A DNA stretch of 64,000 nt from Conchocele bisecta (taxonomy: Eukaryota; Mollusca; Bivalvia; Lucinida; Thyasiridae): positions 25,609,919 through 25,673,918 of the forward strand of contig CM055279.1 of assembly GCA_029237695.1 (NCBI GenBank), written 5' to 3'. Under the pieces are notes generated by a model that saw only the letters and a program-made list of their open reading frames with translations, ran no database searches and had not been told where the DNA came from. How positions within the stretch are numbered: position 1 is the stretch's first letter; each line of letters starts with the position of its first letter. Made by a program: the position numbers and the translations under genes. Shown here in pieces: positions 1 to 10,500 of this stretch.

Positions 1-249
1 NNNNNNNNNNNNNNNNNNNNNNNNNNNNNNNNNNNNNNNNNNNNNNNNNNNNNNNNNNNNNNNNNNNNNNNNNNNNNNNNNNNNNNNNNNNNNNNNNNNN
101 NNNNNNNNNNNNNNNNNNNNNNNNNNNNNNNNNNNNNNNNNNNNNNNNNNNNNNNNNNNNNNNNNNNNNNNNNNNNNNNNNNNNNNNNNNNNNNNNNNNN
201 NNNNNNNNNNNNNNNNNNNNNNNNNNNNNNNNNNNNNNNNNNNNNNNNN
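1..249. other. Assembly gap (N run)
   Basis: All bases are N, so this is an unsequenced gap at the window edge. Confidence 0.99.
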
Positions 250-529
250 AATAAGTACAGAAAAATATGTCACAATTAACAGCTTAAATGCGCGAATGAG
301 ATCCGATTCGGTACTCTGCAGGAAAAACCTATGGAGCACCGGAAACTCTGGGTACGGACGATATTGTAGTATTCTGTTGCCCAACAAAGGACCGCGACTG
401 ATAAATACTCCCAAATTGTACCAAACTATGGAATTCGGAGACAAAAATTAAACATAGAATTCGAGGACGAATTTCAATTTGGTGGAGAAGAATGTCACAG
501 TACGCAACTGACCATGGGGATGAAGTGTG

Positions 530-840
530 TATGATCTGTGCGTTGTTAGCTTGCTCGGTAGAGTCATGGGCATGGTACGGTAAACATGAGGTCCCTGGTT
601 CGATTCCGGGCCGCTCAGGCCTGCGCCGCTCAGCCTCGACAAATCCTTAATTTTCCTCTCGTCCAGATTGAATTTCAACTCGTTACGAGTTGAAATCCAT
701 TCTGGACGAGCAGAAATTAGGCAGACCCTAATATTTTTGTATGTTTCCCACATCGTTGCATTAAATTTTCACTCGTCCAGATCGAAAATTCACTCGTCAA
801 TACGAGCGGACGAGGGATTTGTCGAGGCCTGCCGTTATTT
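530..840 (+). mobile_element. tRNA-derived SINE head beside an inverted-repeat element
   Basis: A sequence resembling the tRNA A box lies near 548-565 and a perfect B box (GGTTCGATTCC) near 597-607, which is the internal polymerase III promoter layout of tRNA-derived SINEs. It is followed by inverted copies of a GCCTCGACAAATCC motif (about 634-647 and 816-830) enclosing CACTCGTCCAGAT motifs. A related inverted motif recurs near 8075-8135, so this second part is probably a separate short foldback element. No protein is encoded. Confidence 0.5.
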
Positions 841-1589
841 ATCTTTCTCACTCTGTGACAAAAGTAAACCGTTTTATTTTAAATAAATGGCTATCACCGG
901 AATAAATATTATCTTCACAAAATTTGAATCGGGCCAATAGAAATCAACAGCTAGAACAGAACGTTTGCAGTAATATAAATCTAATTCCAAAATAAATTTT
1001 TAATATTTTAATTTTTATGATCAGGTTTCGAAAATTAAAATATGCTTTTCTTTTAAAATTATTATCAATATGTTCACCATGTTATTATGGTTAATATGCA
1101 ATTCACAGTCTCCTTGCAGCTTGAAATTGAAAGACATTATGAAAAGTTGTATTGATCTCAGAAATTGTCATGTCGACTATAGGATCGCGTCGAAATAATG
1201 TCAACATAATAGGAAAACGTAATTTGATACAGACGAAAAAGTAAACAAAACGCAAAATTGATGCTTTGTTTTGCTATATATACCGTGACCACACATTATC
1301 AGCATTTTATATGAAAATAAATATATTGTCAGCATGGTGGTGTCTATAATGTTCTTGATATTCGGAACGGCAGTGAGTGAGTGACGACATTTTGTTTTGT
1401 CCAAGAAATTGTCAAGGTCAATGTTTCACTGTTTGTCTCGCAATAACCCGCCGATTTATATTGCGCACCAAAAAAACAGATCACATCCTACCGCTTACTT
1501 TCTAGGGTAGTCACTTTGAATTAGATAGATGGGATAACATTTTGGATTGGAACACGGATACGTTTGTCAACTATTTCGATTTTATTGCC

Positions 1590-1870
1590 GCATTGGTTAA
1601 GCAGAGCGGTCCGCTGGTTTTACCGCAGAGCGCAGCGTAAAGCGGTCATTCTTTCGCAGTTTACAGAAACAAAGGAGCGTAAATTGCAATTAAAAGCGGA
1701 GCGCAGCGCGAACTGCGCTATAAGTATTGCAATTCCGCAACCAACTCTTTGGACGGCGGTCACATGATTGCAGTCCGATTGCGGTCCGATTGCGGTCCAA
1801 TTGCAATTAATGGGAACGCGAATTGCAATCCTGCGCTCCAGGAATTGCAATTCGCCTGGTAAGAGAACCG
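1590..1870. repeat. Short direct repeats rich in ATTGCGGTCC and AATTGCAATT motifs
   Basis: About three copies of an 11 bp GATTGCGGTCC-like unit lie at about 1768-1800, surrounded by repeated AATTGCAATT and GGAGCGCAGCG motifs on both strands. It looks like an eroded palindromic repeat. The short ORFs here on both strands are explained by the repeat. I cannot assign a family. Confidence 0.35.
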
Positions 1871-2036
1871 CAGGCCACTCTGTATATCTCCAAAACCCTT
1901 AATTCAAATAAATACACTCTGAGACCATCAAATGCCTCGGCGGGCTCGACATGCGGGCCGCGGCCATCTGGTTCTAATTTCAGGGCTGAATATATTTTTT
2001 TCTCGATGTAAATATTCCGTTCTGATTTTGGGATTT

Positions 2037-2130
2037 CCCCCCAATGCAGCAGGTTAAAACGGGATCGAACCCGTTTGCCCGGCCTTTCATGACCTCAGCT
2101 GTTGATAGGCCGTTAAACACCAATAAATTC
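2037..2130 (+). mobile_element. SINE 3' tail fragment
   Basis: The tail motif GACCTCAGCTGTTGATAGGC followed by CGTTAAACACCAATAAA is found here and again, with changes, near 14800-14835, 17980-18015 and 19900-19940. Upstream of it is a GGGATCGAACCCG block like a tRNA B box region. This is consistent with a dispersed SINE family. Confidence 0.5.
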
Positions 2131-2367
2131 CATAAAAAGGCCATTCATTCCTATAATAATAACTAACATCATACTGCTCCACATGGCGTGCATGCCTACG
2201 GTCAAGGTCAAACGTCATGAAAAGAATGCATGTGAGTATTGGTTTTGTTAGAATTTGGAACACCTGAAAAATAGGATGTAAAATCTGTTTAATCACTATG
2301 AAATAACATTGCGTTGGAATTGTGAGAAGTGTGGAGAATTTATTGAGGATATGAGCTATTAAAAGTC

Positions 2368-2610
2368 CAGGTAGTCCCGTTAGCGCAATCGGTAACGAAC
2401 GCGCTTCTCACCAATGAGACCCCGGGTTCGATCCTCGGCAGGGGCAGTATGTGAGATGGTATGGTGGTCGTTAAATCGGATAAGTAGGTTTCCTCCAGGT
2501 GCTCCGGTTTCCTCCCACAGTAATGACCACCCCTACGCCTTCATCTGTGCCAAAGAATGCATTTGTATATTAAAGTTCTCTCGCACTTGTTTGTAATCGT
2601 TGTAAAATAA
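2368..2610 (+). mobile_element. tRNA-derived SINE
   Basis: An A-box-like stretch (TTAGCGCAATCGG, about 2378-2390) and a B box (GGGTTCGATCC, about 2424-2434) are spaced as in a tRNA gene. Downstream comes a body with CCGGTTTCCTCCCACAG (about 2502-2518). A functional tRNA is unlikely because the acceptor stem does not pair and the sequence continues into a SINE body. Confidence 0.6.
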
Positions 2611-2678
2611 ATAAAGTTTACACTTTAAAAGTTCACCAATACTGGCTGAAGGCCTTCTGAAAAATTCTTCATAACTGT

Positions 2679-3014
2679 ACAGAGCTCCAGATAAGCTTTG
2701 TGTCTAAAGCGTACTATACCCCCTGATTTCAAAATCATTGCATATTTTTCTTTTACAAATGGATTATTGATTTTCTTCATTAATACTAAATAGGGAACAA
2801 ATGATGAAAAAATATAACAAATTTAAACATTCACTTATTTGAACTGTTTGAATTTTCAACTTTATTACAGTATTTTCACTACTCAATTTGGAAATCAATG
2901 CGTATTTTCACATTGCTGTGCGTATTTTGTACTCCCACTTTTTTTAATAAATGCGTATTCAGCTAAAATAAGTGCGTAAAATACTCCAATACGCACCTTA
3001 TCTGGAGCACTGTA
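2679..3014. mobile_element. MITE, family with AGAGCTCCAGATAAG termini, copy 1
   Basis: The left terminus ACAGAGCTCCAGATAAG is inverted at the right end (CTTATCTGGAGCACTGT, 2997-3013). The interior is AT-rich with no coding capacity. Related copies lie at 7583-7893, 10512-10763 (partial), 12248-12644 and 20495-20901. The structure fits a non-autonomous DNA transposon; the superfamily is not clear. Confidence 0.65.
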
Positions 3015-3384
3015 ACCGTAATTTATTTCTATAATAAACCACTTGTAGATAGACGGAATCATAATGTGACGTTTATTAAGACATAGATGTGTTTCATCAC
3101 ATTGTTAGTGCCGATGTTACAGCAGCATGGAGCGGAAGGTGGAACACAAATAGCCGATAGTCCCAATGAACAGACAAACAAACAGACAAATCACCGCGTG
3201 TCCAACATCCTTCATTCGTTGCGGGCGTACAGAAAGCGAGAATTTCGACCGAACCAGAAGGTATGCATCACTAAATTTTATACGATAAAAATGTTTGTAC
3301 GAAGATTTATATGCCCCCTCCACCGAGAGCATATAGTGTTAACGGCGTCCGTCCGTACTTACGTCTATCCCTCCATCTATCCTG

Positions 3385-3990
3385 AAACTTTAATGTTCGG
3401 GTAAATGTCTTATAATTTCTGTTTCCTTACACGGATCTGCTTGATATTTCACACACGCATTGCTCTAATGGTCTTCTACCGCCCTGCAACAAATCCATGA
3501 TCGTCCCGTCCCTGCTAAGCCCGGAGTCAAGGTCATATACTTGGTACATTTGAAACCTTAACGCTCGGGTAAATGTCTTATAATTTATAATTAATTGCAC
3601 GCATTTATTTAATTGTCCTCTACTGTCCTGTGACAAAGCCACGATCGTCCCGTCCCCGCCAAGCCCAGGGTCAAGGTCACATACTTGGTGCGTTCAAAAC
3701 CTTAACGCTCGGGTAAATGTCTTATGATTTCTGTTTCCTTGGACGGATCTGGTTGATATTTCACACATGCATTCCTCTAATGCTCCTCTACCACCCTATG
3801 AAATATCCACAATTGTCTTGCCCCCTTAGCGACAAGGTCACATACTTGGTGCGTTCGAAACTCGAGTAAGTGTCTTATAATGTCGCTTTCCTTGCATAGA
3901 TCTTCCTGATATTTCACAGACCCATTGCTCTGATGGTCTGCTTTCGTGCTGTGACAAATCCACGCTTCTCTGGCCCTCTGTGTTTTTGAA
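3385..3990. repeat. Tandem repeat of about 145-170 bp, about 3.5 units
   Basis: The motif GTAAATGTCTTATAATTTCT recurs at about 3401, 3572 and 3715, and in degenerate form at about 3867. Each is followed by GATATTTCACAC, TCTAATGGTC and GGTCAAGGTCA blocks. The units are diverged and read as a decayed minisatellite or a repeat inside an older transposon. Confidence 0.6.
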
Positions 3991-4089
3991 TGTGCCTCGT
4001 GTTTCTTTGGCTGCCAGCGGGGTCATTCGAGAGCTGACTGGCCACATTTTTAGTTGAAAATTTAAGTCTCACATTAAAGGTGCATGCCC

Positions 4090-5249
4090 ACAGGTGGAAG
4101 ACTCGGACCTATGACACCAAAAAAATGCCTATTAAAAAAAATCCCATTACCCCACCCACTTGGTCTCGTACAGTACTATACGTTAATTCAAGGTGACTAT
4201 AAATAGCGCTATTATAGAAAGAGCCCTCTTTTTTCCGGCTCGCACAAAGACAATAAACATCGATTAAATGTATGAAATATGTCTCTGGCAATCGATAAAG
4301 GTATTAGGTGTGTTAATATACTCACTTCAAATCGCTGTTTCAAGTATTTATTGAGTTATTCACGTTTTTGATTACCCCATCCAAAGCGAAAGTTGTGTGT
4401 ACAAAAGAATCTCACACAGAATCGGAGGCCGTCCGGCTGGATTATCGGTCATATTTGGCCGATAGCTGATCGCCAGCTCAAACTAAAGTCGTACACCATG
4501 ATCATATACATTAGAGACTCCAACCATACAAAGTTCGTCCAATTGTGATCGTTCGCCGATCTAAAAAACACTTTTTTGTCTTATTTCGTTCATTATCTGG
4601 AACTGGGTCAATGCACCATCTTCCATAATACAACCGGAAGCGTCTATGTAAAGAACATCTCTGATTGGCTAAATCTAAACTGTATGACGTCATTCAACCT
4701 ATTTCGGGATTGCGGAAGACAGAATCTGATAGTACGTGAATCATGAATGAAAGTGGAAAAAAGGTGTTTTTTAGATCGGTGAAAGATCACAATTGGACGA
4801 ACTTTGTATGGATGGTTGGAGTTGCTAATGTATATGGTCATGGTGCACCACTTTAGTTTGAGCTGTCGATCAGTTATTGGTCAAATATGACCGATAATCC
4901 ACGCCGGACGGCCTTCGATTCTGTGTGAGATTCTTTCGTACACGCAACTTTCGCTTTGGATGGGGTAATCAAAACGCGAATAACTCAATAAATACTTGAA
5001 ACAGCGATTTGAAGTGAGTATATTCACACACCTAATACCTTTATCGATTGCCAGAGACATATTTCATACATTTAATCGATGTTTATTGTCTTTGTGCGAG
5101 CCGGAAAAAAGAGGGCTCTTTCTATAATAGCGCTATTTATAGTCACCTTGAATTAACGTATAGTACTGTACGAGACCAAGTGGGTGGGGTAATGGGATTT
5201 TTTTTAATAGGCATTTTTTTGGTGTCATAGGTCCGAGTCTTCCACCTGT
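4090..5249. mobile_element. 1,160 bp foldback DNA transposon with 10 bp target-site duplication
   Basis: The termini ACAGGTGGAAGACTCGGACC and its reverse complement are the ends of a nearly complete inverted repeat. The two arms run about 500 bp each towards a centre near 4670, which is why an identical 60-codon ORF appears on opposite strands at 4109-4291 and 5048-5230. The element is flanked by the direct 10 bp repeat GTGCATGCCC (4080-4089 and 5250-5259). It is nested in a MITE whose other copy lies at 18016-18484. Long inverted arms and a TSD of this length suggest a Mutator-like non-autonomous element, but no transposase is present. Confidence 0.8.
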
Positions 5250-5366
5250 GTGCATGCCCACTTGGGCACAAACTGTTCTTTATAGGAATTAAATAAGTGT
5301 ATAATTGTGTCACTATTCCACCAGTTCTAAAAATTATGAGTGCCCGCTATACGGATATAATTTATA

Positions 5367-5935
5367 GTCTGTTTCACGAAAGCTGCCCAAATTTTACGGC
5401 TATATAGACAATTCAAAACCAATATTATTTTCGATAATATTAAATTAAAGGAAAATTTAAGAATGAGCCTTCTTTTTATTTCGTGAAATTCGGTCAAATA
5501 TTGATTTTATTACGAAAAATTTATTTGTCTATGGGAATTTAACATGGGGGAAAAAGTGGTAAGGAAGTGTGGGAGGAGTCAAAAAACGACAATTTTTGGA
5601 AATTTACTCCGAAACCTGACTAGATAGCTTGGATATGATCTAACTAAGAAAACAAAAGTTAAATTTTAAAAATCGGTCCAGTATTTCTAAAATTAAAAAA
5701 AAAAATCCCATGTTAAATCCCCATAGACATCTTCACTCCGTGAAGATGTCTACTCTATGGGGATTTAACATGGGGAAATTGTTTTTTCGCAATAAAATCA
5801 ATATTTGACCAAATTTCACGAAATAAAAAGAAGGCTCATTCTTAATTTTTCCTTTAATTTAATATTATCAAAATAAATCTTGTTTTTGAATTGTTTATAT
5901 AACCGTAAAATTTGGGCAGCTTTCGTGAAACAGAC
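5367..5935. mobile_element. Palindromic MITE with GTCTGTTTCACGAAAG termini
   Basis: The left end GTCTGTTTCACGAAAG is inverted at 5920-5935, and the internal blocks are also inverted (GGGAATTTAACATGGGG near 5534 and 5760). A related partial copy lies at 14909-15320. There are no coding signals. Confidence 0.65.
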
Positions 5936-6049
5936 AGTAGTTATTTAGGGTTGAAAGGGTTAAATATTCATACCTTAATAGTGACACTTAGTTGGATTCA
6001 TACCTGGAGTCAAGTGATCTGTAGCCAATTTCATCAAAATTACAAAGTA

Positions 6050-6270
6050 CAGTCGAACCTGCTCGGGCGGTCACCTTTAATCAGCGGTCACCACCATTAA
6101 GCGGGCACTTCAAATTCCCCCCGCGCATTTTTGCTATATAAAACGCTTTCATTCAACGGTCACTCGTCTAACGTGGCCAGCGGTCATTAATTATCGTCCC
6201 AAACTAGTGATCCAATTTCATTAAACGGTCACCGCTAATCCCGATTTCAATGTACCCTGGTGGTCGTTAC
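6050..6270 (+). mobile_element. Possible pogo/Tigger-like terminal remnant
   Basis: CAGTCGAACCTGCTCGGGCGGTCACC resembles the CAGTCGAACC-type ends of pogo-like elements, followed by several spaced CGGTCAC blocks. No transposase or matching opposite end was found, so this is a weak call. Confidence 0.3.
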
Positions 6271-6371
6271 CGAAGCTCGAATTAACAATGATGTCAGCCG
6301 TCAATGCGGGTAATTAAAACACCAAACAGACGTCGCCGCGTCAGCGATATTGCGAGGGTATGTTTCACAGG

Positions 6372-6608
6372 TCTAGCAAAGTATACTTTGAGGGAGTAAT
6401 CATTTATTTTTCCCGAAATGCATTATGTCATATGGAACTTAACGACTGCATATATTTGATGATTAAAAGTATGCAGAATTATTATACTGAATTTATTACA
6501 TTATCACAGCCAAAATGGCTGTGATAATGTAATACATTCAGTATAATAAAAATTAATAAATTTATCCTTAAATTGAAAGTTTTTCTCCCTCAAAGTATAC
6601 TTTGCTAG
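6372..6608. mobile_element. Hairpin MITE with TAGCAAAGTATACTTTGAGGGAG termini, copy 1
   Basis: Inverted ends built on AGCAAAGTATACTTTGAGGG (6375-6394 and about 6588-6606) enclose a long hairpin, ATTACATTATCACAGCCA and its complement, at about 6490-6545. Three more copies occur in or next to the TRMT10-like gene at about 9066-9285, 10811-11030 and 12902-13142. Confidence 0.7.
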
Positions 6609-6841
6609 CGAAGTATACATGTACTTTGCCATGTTGGTGAAATAGGCCATAGGTGCAGTAAGGGTTTATTGTAATTTCTGTGCAGATACACCCTGCCCCT
6701 CCCTCACCCACCACCCCCTCCCCCCTACAGGTGCATACCTGTCTCTGTATGGCCTTGCTGTTGAACGCAAGCTTTCCGCATTAATGCGATATGAACAATA
6801 CTTCTGTAACCAAGAACCAACTCTTCCAACGTTTCTGCACA

Positions 6842-7300
6842 AGGCATTTATCAAGGATCAAGGAATTGGTGTCTACTATACGCTAAGTGGCATCCATTTT
6901 AGATTTCTTAATTTCACAAGGCCTTTATCAAGGAATTGGTGTCTACTATTCGCTAAGTGACATCCATTTTAGATTTCATAATTTCACAAGACCTTTATCA
7001 AGGAATTGGTGTGTACTATACGCTAAGTGACATCCATTTTAGATTTCATAATTTCACAAGGCCTTTATCAAGGAATTGGTGTGTACTATACACTAAGTGA
7101 CATCCATTTTATATTTCATAATTTCACAAGGCCTTTATCAAGGAATTGGTGTCTACTCTACGCTAAGTGGCATCCATTTTAGATTTCTTAATTTCACAAG
7201 GCCTTTATCAAGGAATTGGTGTGTACTATACTCTAAGTGGCATCCATTTTAGATTTCACAAATTGTGAAATCTGAAATGGATGCCACTTAGCGTAGTAGA
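6842..7300. repeat. Tandem repeat of about 62-64 bp, six to seven units, with an inverted last unit
   Basis: The unit contains AAGGAATTGGTGT, CTAAGTGGCATCCATTTTAG and AATTTCACAAGGCCTTTATC. The first copies start near 6840 and direct copies run to about 7258. A final part copy is inverted (AAATGGATGCCACTTAGCGTAG, about 7271-7292), giving the array a hairpin end. Confidence 0.7.
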
Positions 7301-7425
7301 CACACATTGAAAAAGTGGGTTCTTGATTACCTTGGTTACTGAAGCATTGTTCTACATGTACATACTGTTGAACGGAAATACAGTTCCAACCAACCAATCA
7401 GTTTGACTGTAGCCTATTTTCTCAG

Positions 7426-7547
7426 ACACAGCGCGGCTCAGTAAGCGAGACGTGAAGGTCCAGACGAGACTGAGACTGCAAGACGCCATGGTGACCAGCC
7501 AGAAGATATGTATTGACTGTAGTCTCGAGGACTGGATGAGCGAAAAG
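7426..7547 (+). CDS. TRMT10: TRMT10-like exon (first one visible)
   Basis: The 122 bp exon follows a TTTTCTCAG acceptor and precedes a GTATAC donor. It enters with two bases of a split codon and ends in phase 0. It encodes the basic run before the SPOUT domain and the strand ending in the conserved IDCSLEDWM block. Confidence 0.8.
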
Positions 7548-10500
7548 GTATACGTCACTATTAATTATTATACATGTACCTCCAGAGCTGCAGATAAGGT
7601 GCGTATTGATGTATTTTACGCACTTATTTGAGCTGAATACGCATTGATTATCAACAGTGGGAGTACAAAAGACTCACAGCAATGTGAAAATACGCATTGA
7701 TTTTCAAATTGAGTAGTGAAAATGCTGTAATAAAGTTGAAAATGTACTTAGTTGAGCTGCAAAAAAGCAAACATGTTTGTTCCCTATTTAATATTAAAGA
7801 AAATCAATATATCCATTTGGAAATATAAAATATGCATTTCATTTGAAATCAGGGGGTGCAATACTCTTTAGACACGCTTATCTGGAGCTCTGTACCTCAT
7901 TGTAAATTCTAGGAATTATACACGGTTAAAGAGTGTAACAGAGCTCCAGTTAAGATGTGTAATTTGACCAAATATTCGAGGTATTATTCTTAGTTCTTCA
8001 CCAATGGCAATGCAGATTGGGTTTGGGCGAACAAGAAGGCACACTGTTTATGCAGCACTGTCTCTTTAAATTTGCACTCGTCCAGATCAAAATTTCACTC
8101 GTCAATACGAGTGGACGAGTGGATTTATCGAGGCCGGCATCAAATGTCATTAACCCTTTAACACCACAGACAAGCCTGTATAGTGGTATTGGCAAAAAGT
8201 GTAGATCCAGATGAGACGGCTCGTAGCGAGCCGTCTCATCAGGATCTGCACTTTTTACAAAGAATTTTAATATTTTTTAACACCCCCCTTTTCATAAATG
8301 GACTAGTCTGAAAATTGTTTTGTGACGATTGGATTTGTTGCAGAATTAACATATCAAAATCCATTCCAGTTAAAAGGGGTGAAAGGGTTGAATAAATTAA
8401 TAAATCTTCACACACAGGAGAAGGGAAAGCTGGCAATGCAGATTGGGCGACTGTACGGGGCCAACAAGAAGGCAGACTGTCCGACTCACATATACCTCAC
8501 TGGTCTGGACTTGGAGAAGTCGCTGTATCGCGAATGTGTGAAGAAAAACGATGGATTCCAACATTATCTCGTAAGCCACACCAGGGTTTTCAAATCCAGA
8601 GTTAGCTGGCAGCAAATTCCGACTTAGGAATGGGACACTCTAGCTGTCTAGAATAGCTTAAAGTAACTCATTAATGGAACATTCAGAAGATTATGATTCA
8701 GTTAAATACTAATAGTAATGTTTTGTGTGTCTTAAGGGCTTTGGATCGTAATTTTGACATGCTGGATTTACAACTTGATATCTTGTCATATGTTTGTCCA
8801 GGAAGCTGTTAAATGCATCTTTATCTCCATTAAATTAATTAAACCTTTCTAGTCGGGGTATGCCACAAGTTCCACTCCATATGCACCTTTAACCATTTCA
8901 ACACTACACACCTCTATAGCATTTTTTGCAAACAGTGTAGATCCAGATGAGCCGTTTTGCAAGTAATTTTCATATTTATTTTAGGAACAAAACACCCCCT
9001 TTTCATAAATGAACTAATCTGAAAATCAGTTTGTGACAACTTGATTGGTCGAAAAATTGACGTATCAAAATTTTCAATTTAAGGATAAATTTATTATTAC
9101 TGGTATACTGAATTTATTACATTATCACAGCCATTTTGGCTGTGATAATGTAATAAATTCAGTATAATAATTCTGCATACTTTTAATCATCAAATATATG
9201 CAGGCGTTAAGTTCTATATGACATAATGCATATCGGGAAAATAAATGTTTACTCCCTCAAAGTACCAGGTATACTTTGCTAGATAAGTATAATTTGCAAT
9301 TTTGATGAAATCGGCTACTGGTGAGCGTCGTGTATTTCTAGAAATGGATGACCATTTAACCCTTCCACCCCGAAGTAACTGTAGCCGATTTCAGAATCAG
9401 ATCAGAATACAAATATGAAGGAGTAAAATACATACTCTATATATAGGGAATTCGGCCGGGACCTCGGACGTATATCGAGATAGGCAGATATATCGAGATA
9501 AACGATATCGAGATAAAGAGAATCAGCTGTATTTCCATCCAACCGGTCTTGCGGGTGGGACTTTAAAACTGAGGATCCATCTCTCTATGACGATAGCTGT
9601 TGCTGGAATGATAAATCCATTCAATTACCGGTACACTTCTATTTTCGCCAGATGGACGTAAAACCGGAAAGTCATACAGAGTTATTTCCCTTGGAGAAGA
9701 TTGTGTACCTCAGTCCCGACTCCGACAATCTCTTGACCGACATTGATCCAGATAAAGTGTACATCATTGGAGGCTTGGTGGACGAAAGTGTTACAAAGGT
9801 ATGTGTATCTAAATTGTGACTATGATTGGAGACTTGCTTATAAATGGAATTGGTTTTCAGCCCAGCTTCATTCTGATCTGTGACGGGACATTGGGGTTTA
9901 CAGCATTTGAAATGATTCTAAAGTGTTGTTAAAACATTGTTTTGATGAGAAAAACAGACAATTTTAAATAAACAGCAGCCGACAAATTTAACTCTGCATT
10001 GTAAGGGTTAATATGAAATAATCTTCACCACATTTTCAGAATATCACAGAAACAAAGGCGAGGGAGGCTGGTATAAGGACTGCTCGACTCCCCATTCATG
10101 AGTATATGGACAGGCTGCACCAGAACACATATTCTAAAGTGTTGGCCCTCAACCAAGGTACTGTACGCTTAGGCCAAATGATTTAAAAGTAATGGAAACT
10201 TAACCGTTTCACCCGTAAGCAATTGGAATGGACTGGGATATGTTAATTTTCCAACCAATCCAATCATCACAAAACTATTTTCAGACTAGTCCATTTATGA
10301 AAAAGGGGTGGGGTGTTTTTGTTCTCAAAATTATGAGAATTACGTGTAAAATGTGCAGATCCTGATGAGATGGCTCGTATCCATTTTCCGTTCTTTTTTA
10401 AACGCCAGAAGAGGAGAAATTGACTGATGGCTGGAACACACAAAAATTGCCGAGTTGGCCACACCATGTGCCGTATAGGATACAGTAACGAGGCAGTGTT

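Noticed and set aside
2368..2450. Functional tRNA gene
   Set aside because: A and B boxes are present but the acceptor stem does not pair and a SINE body follows.
4109..5230. Identical 60-residue ORFs on opposite strands
   Set aside because: They are the two arms of the foldback transposon, not a gene pair.
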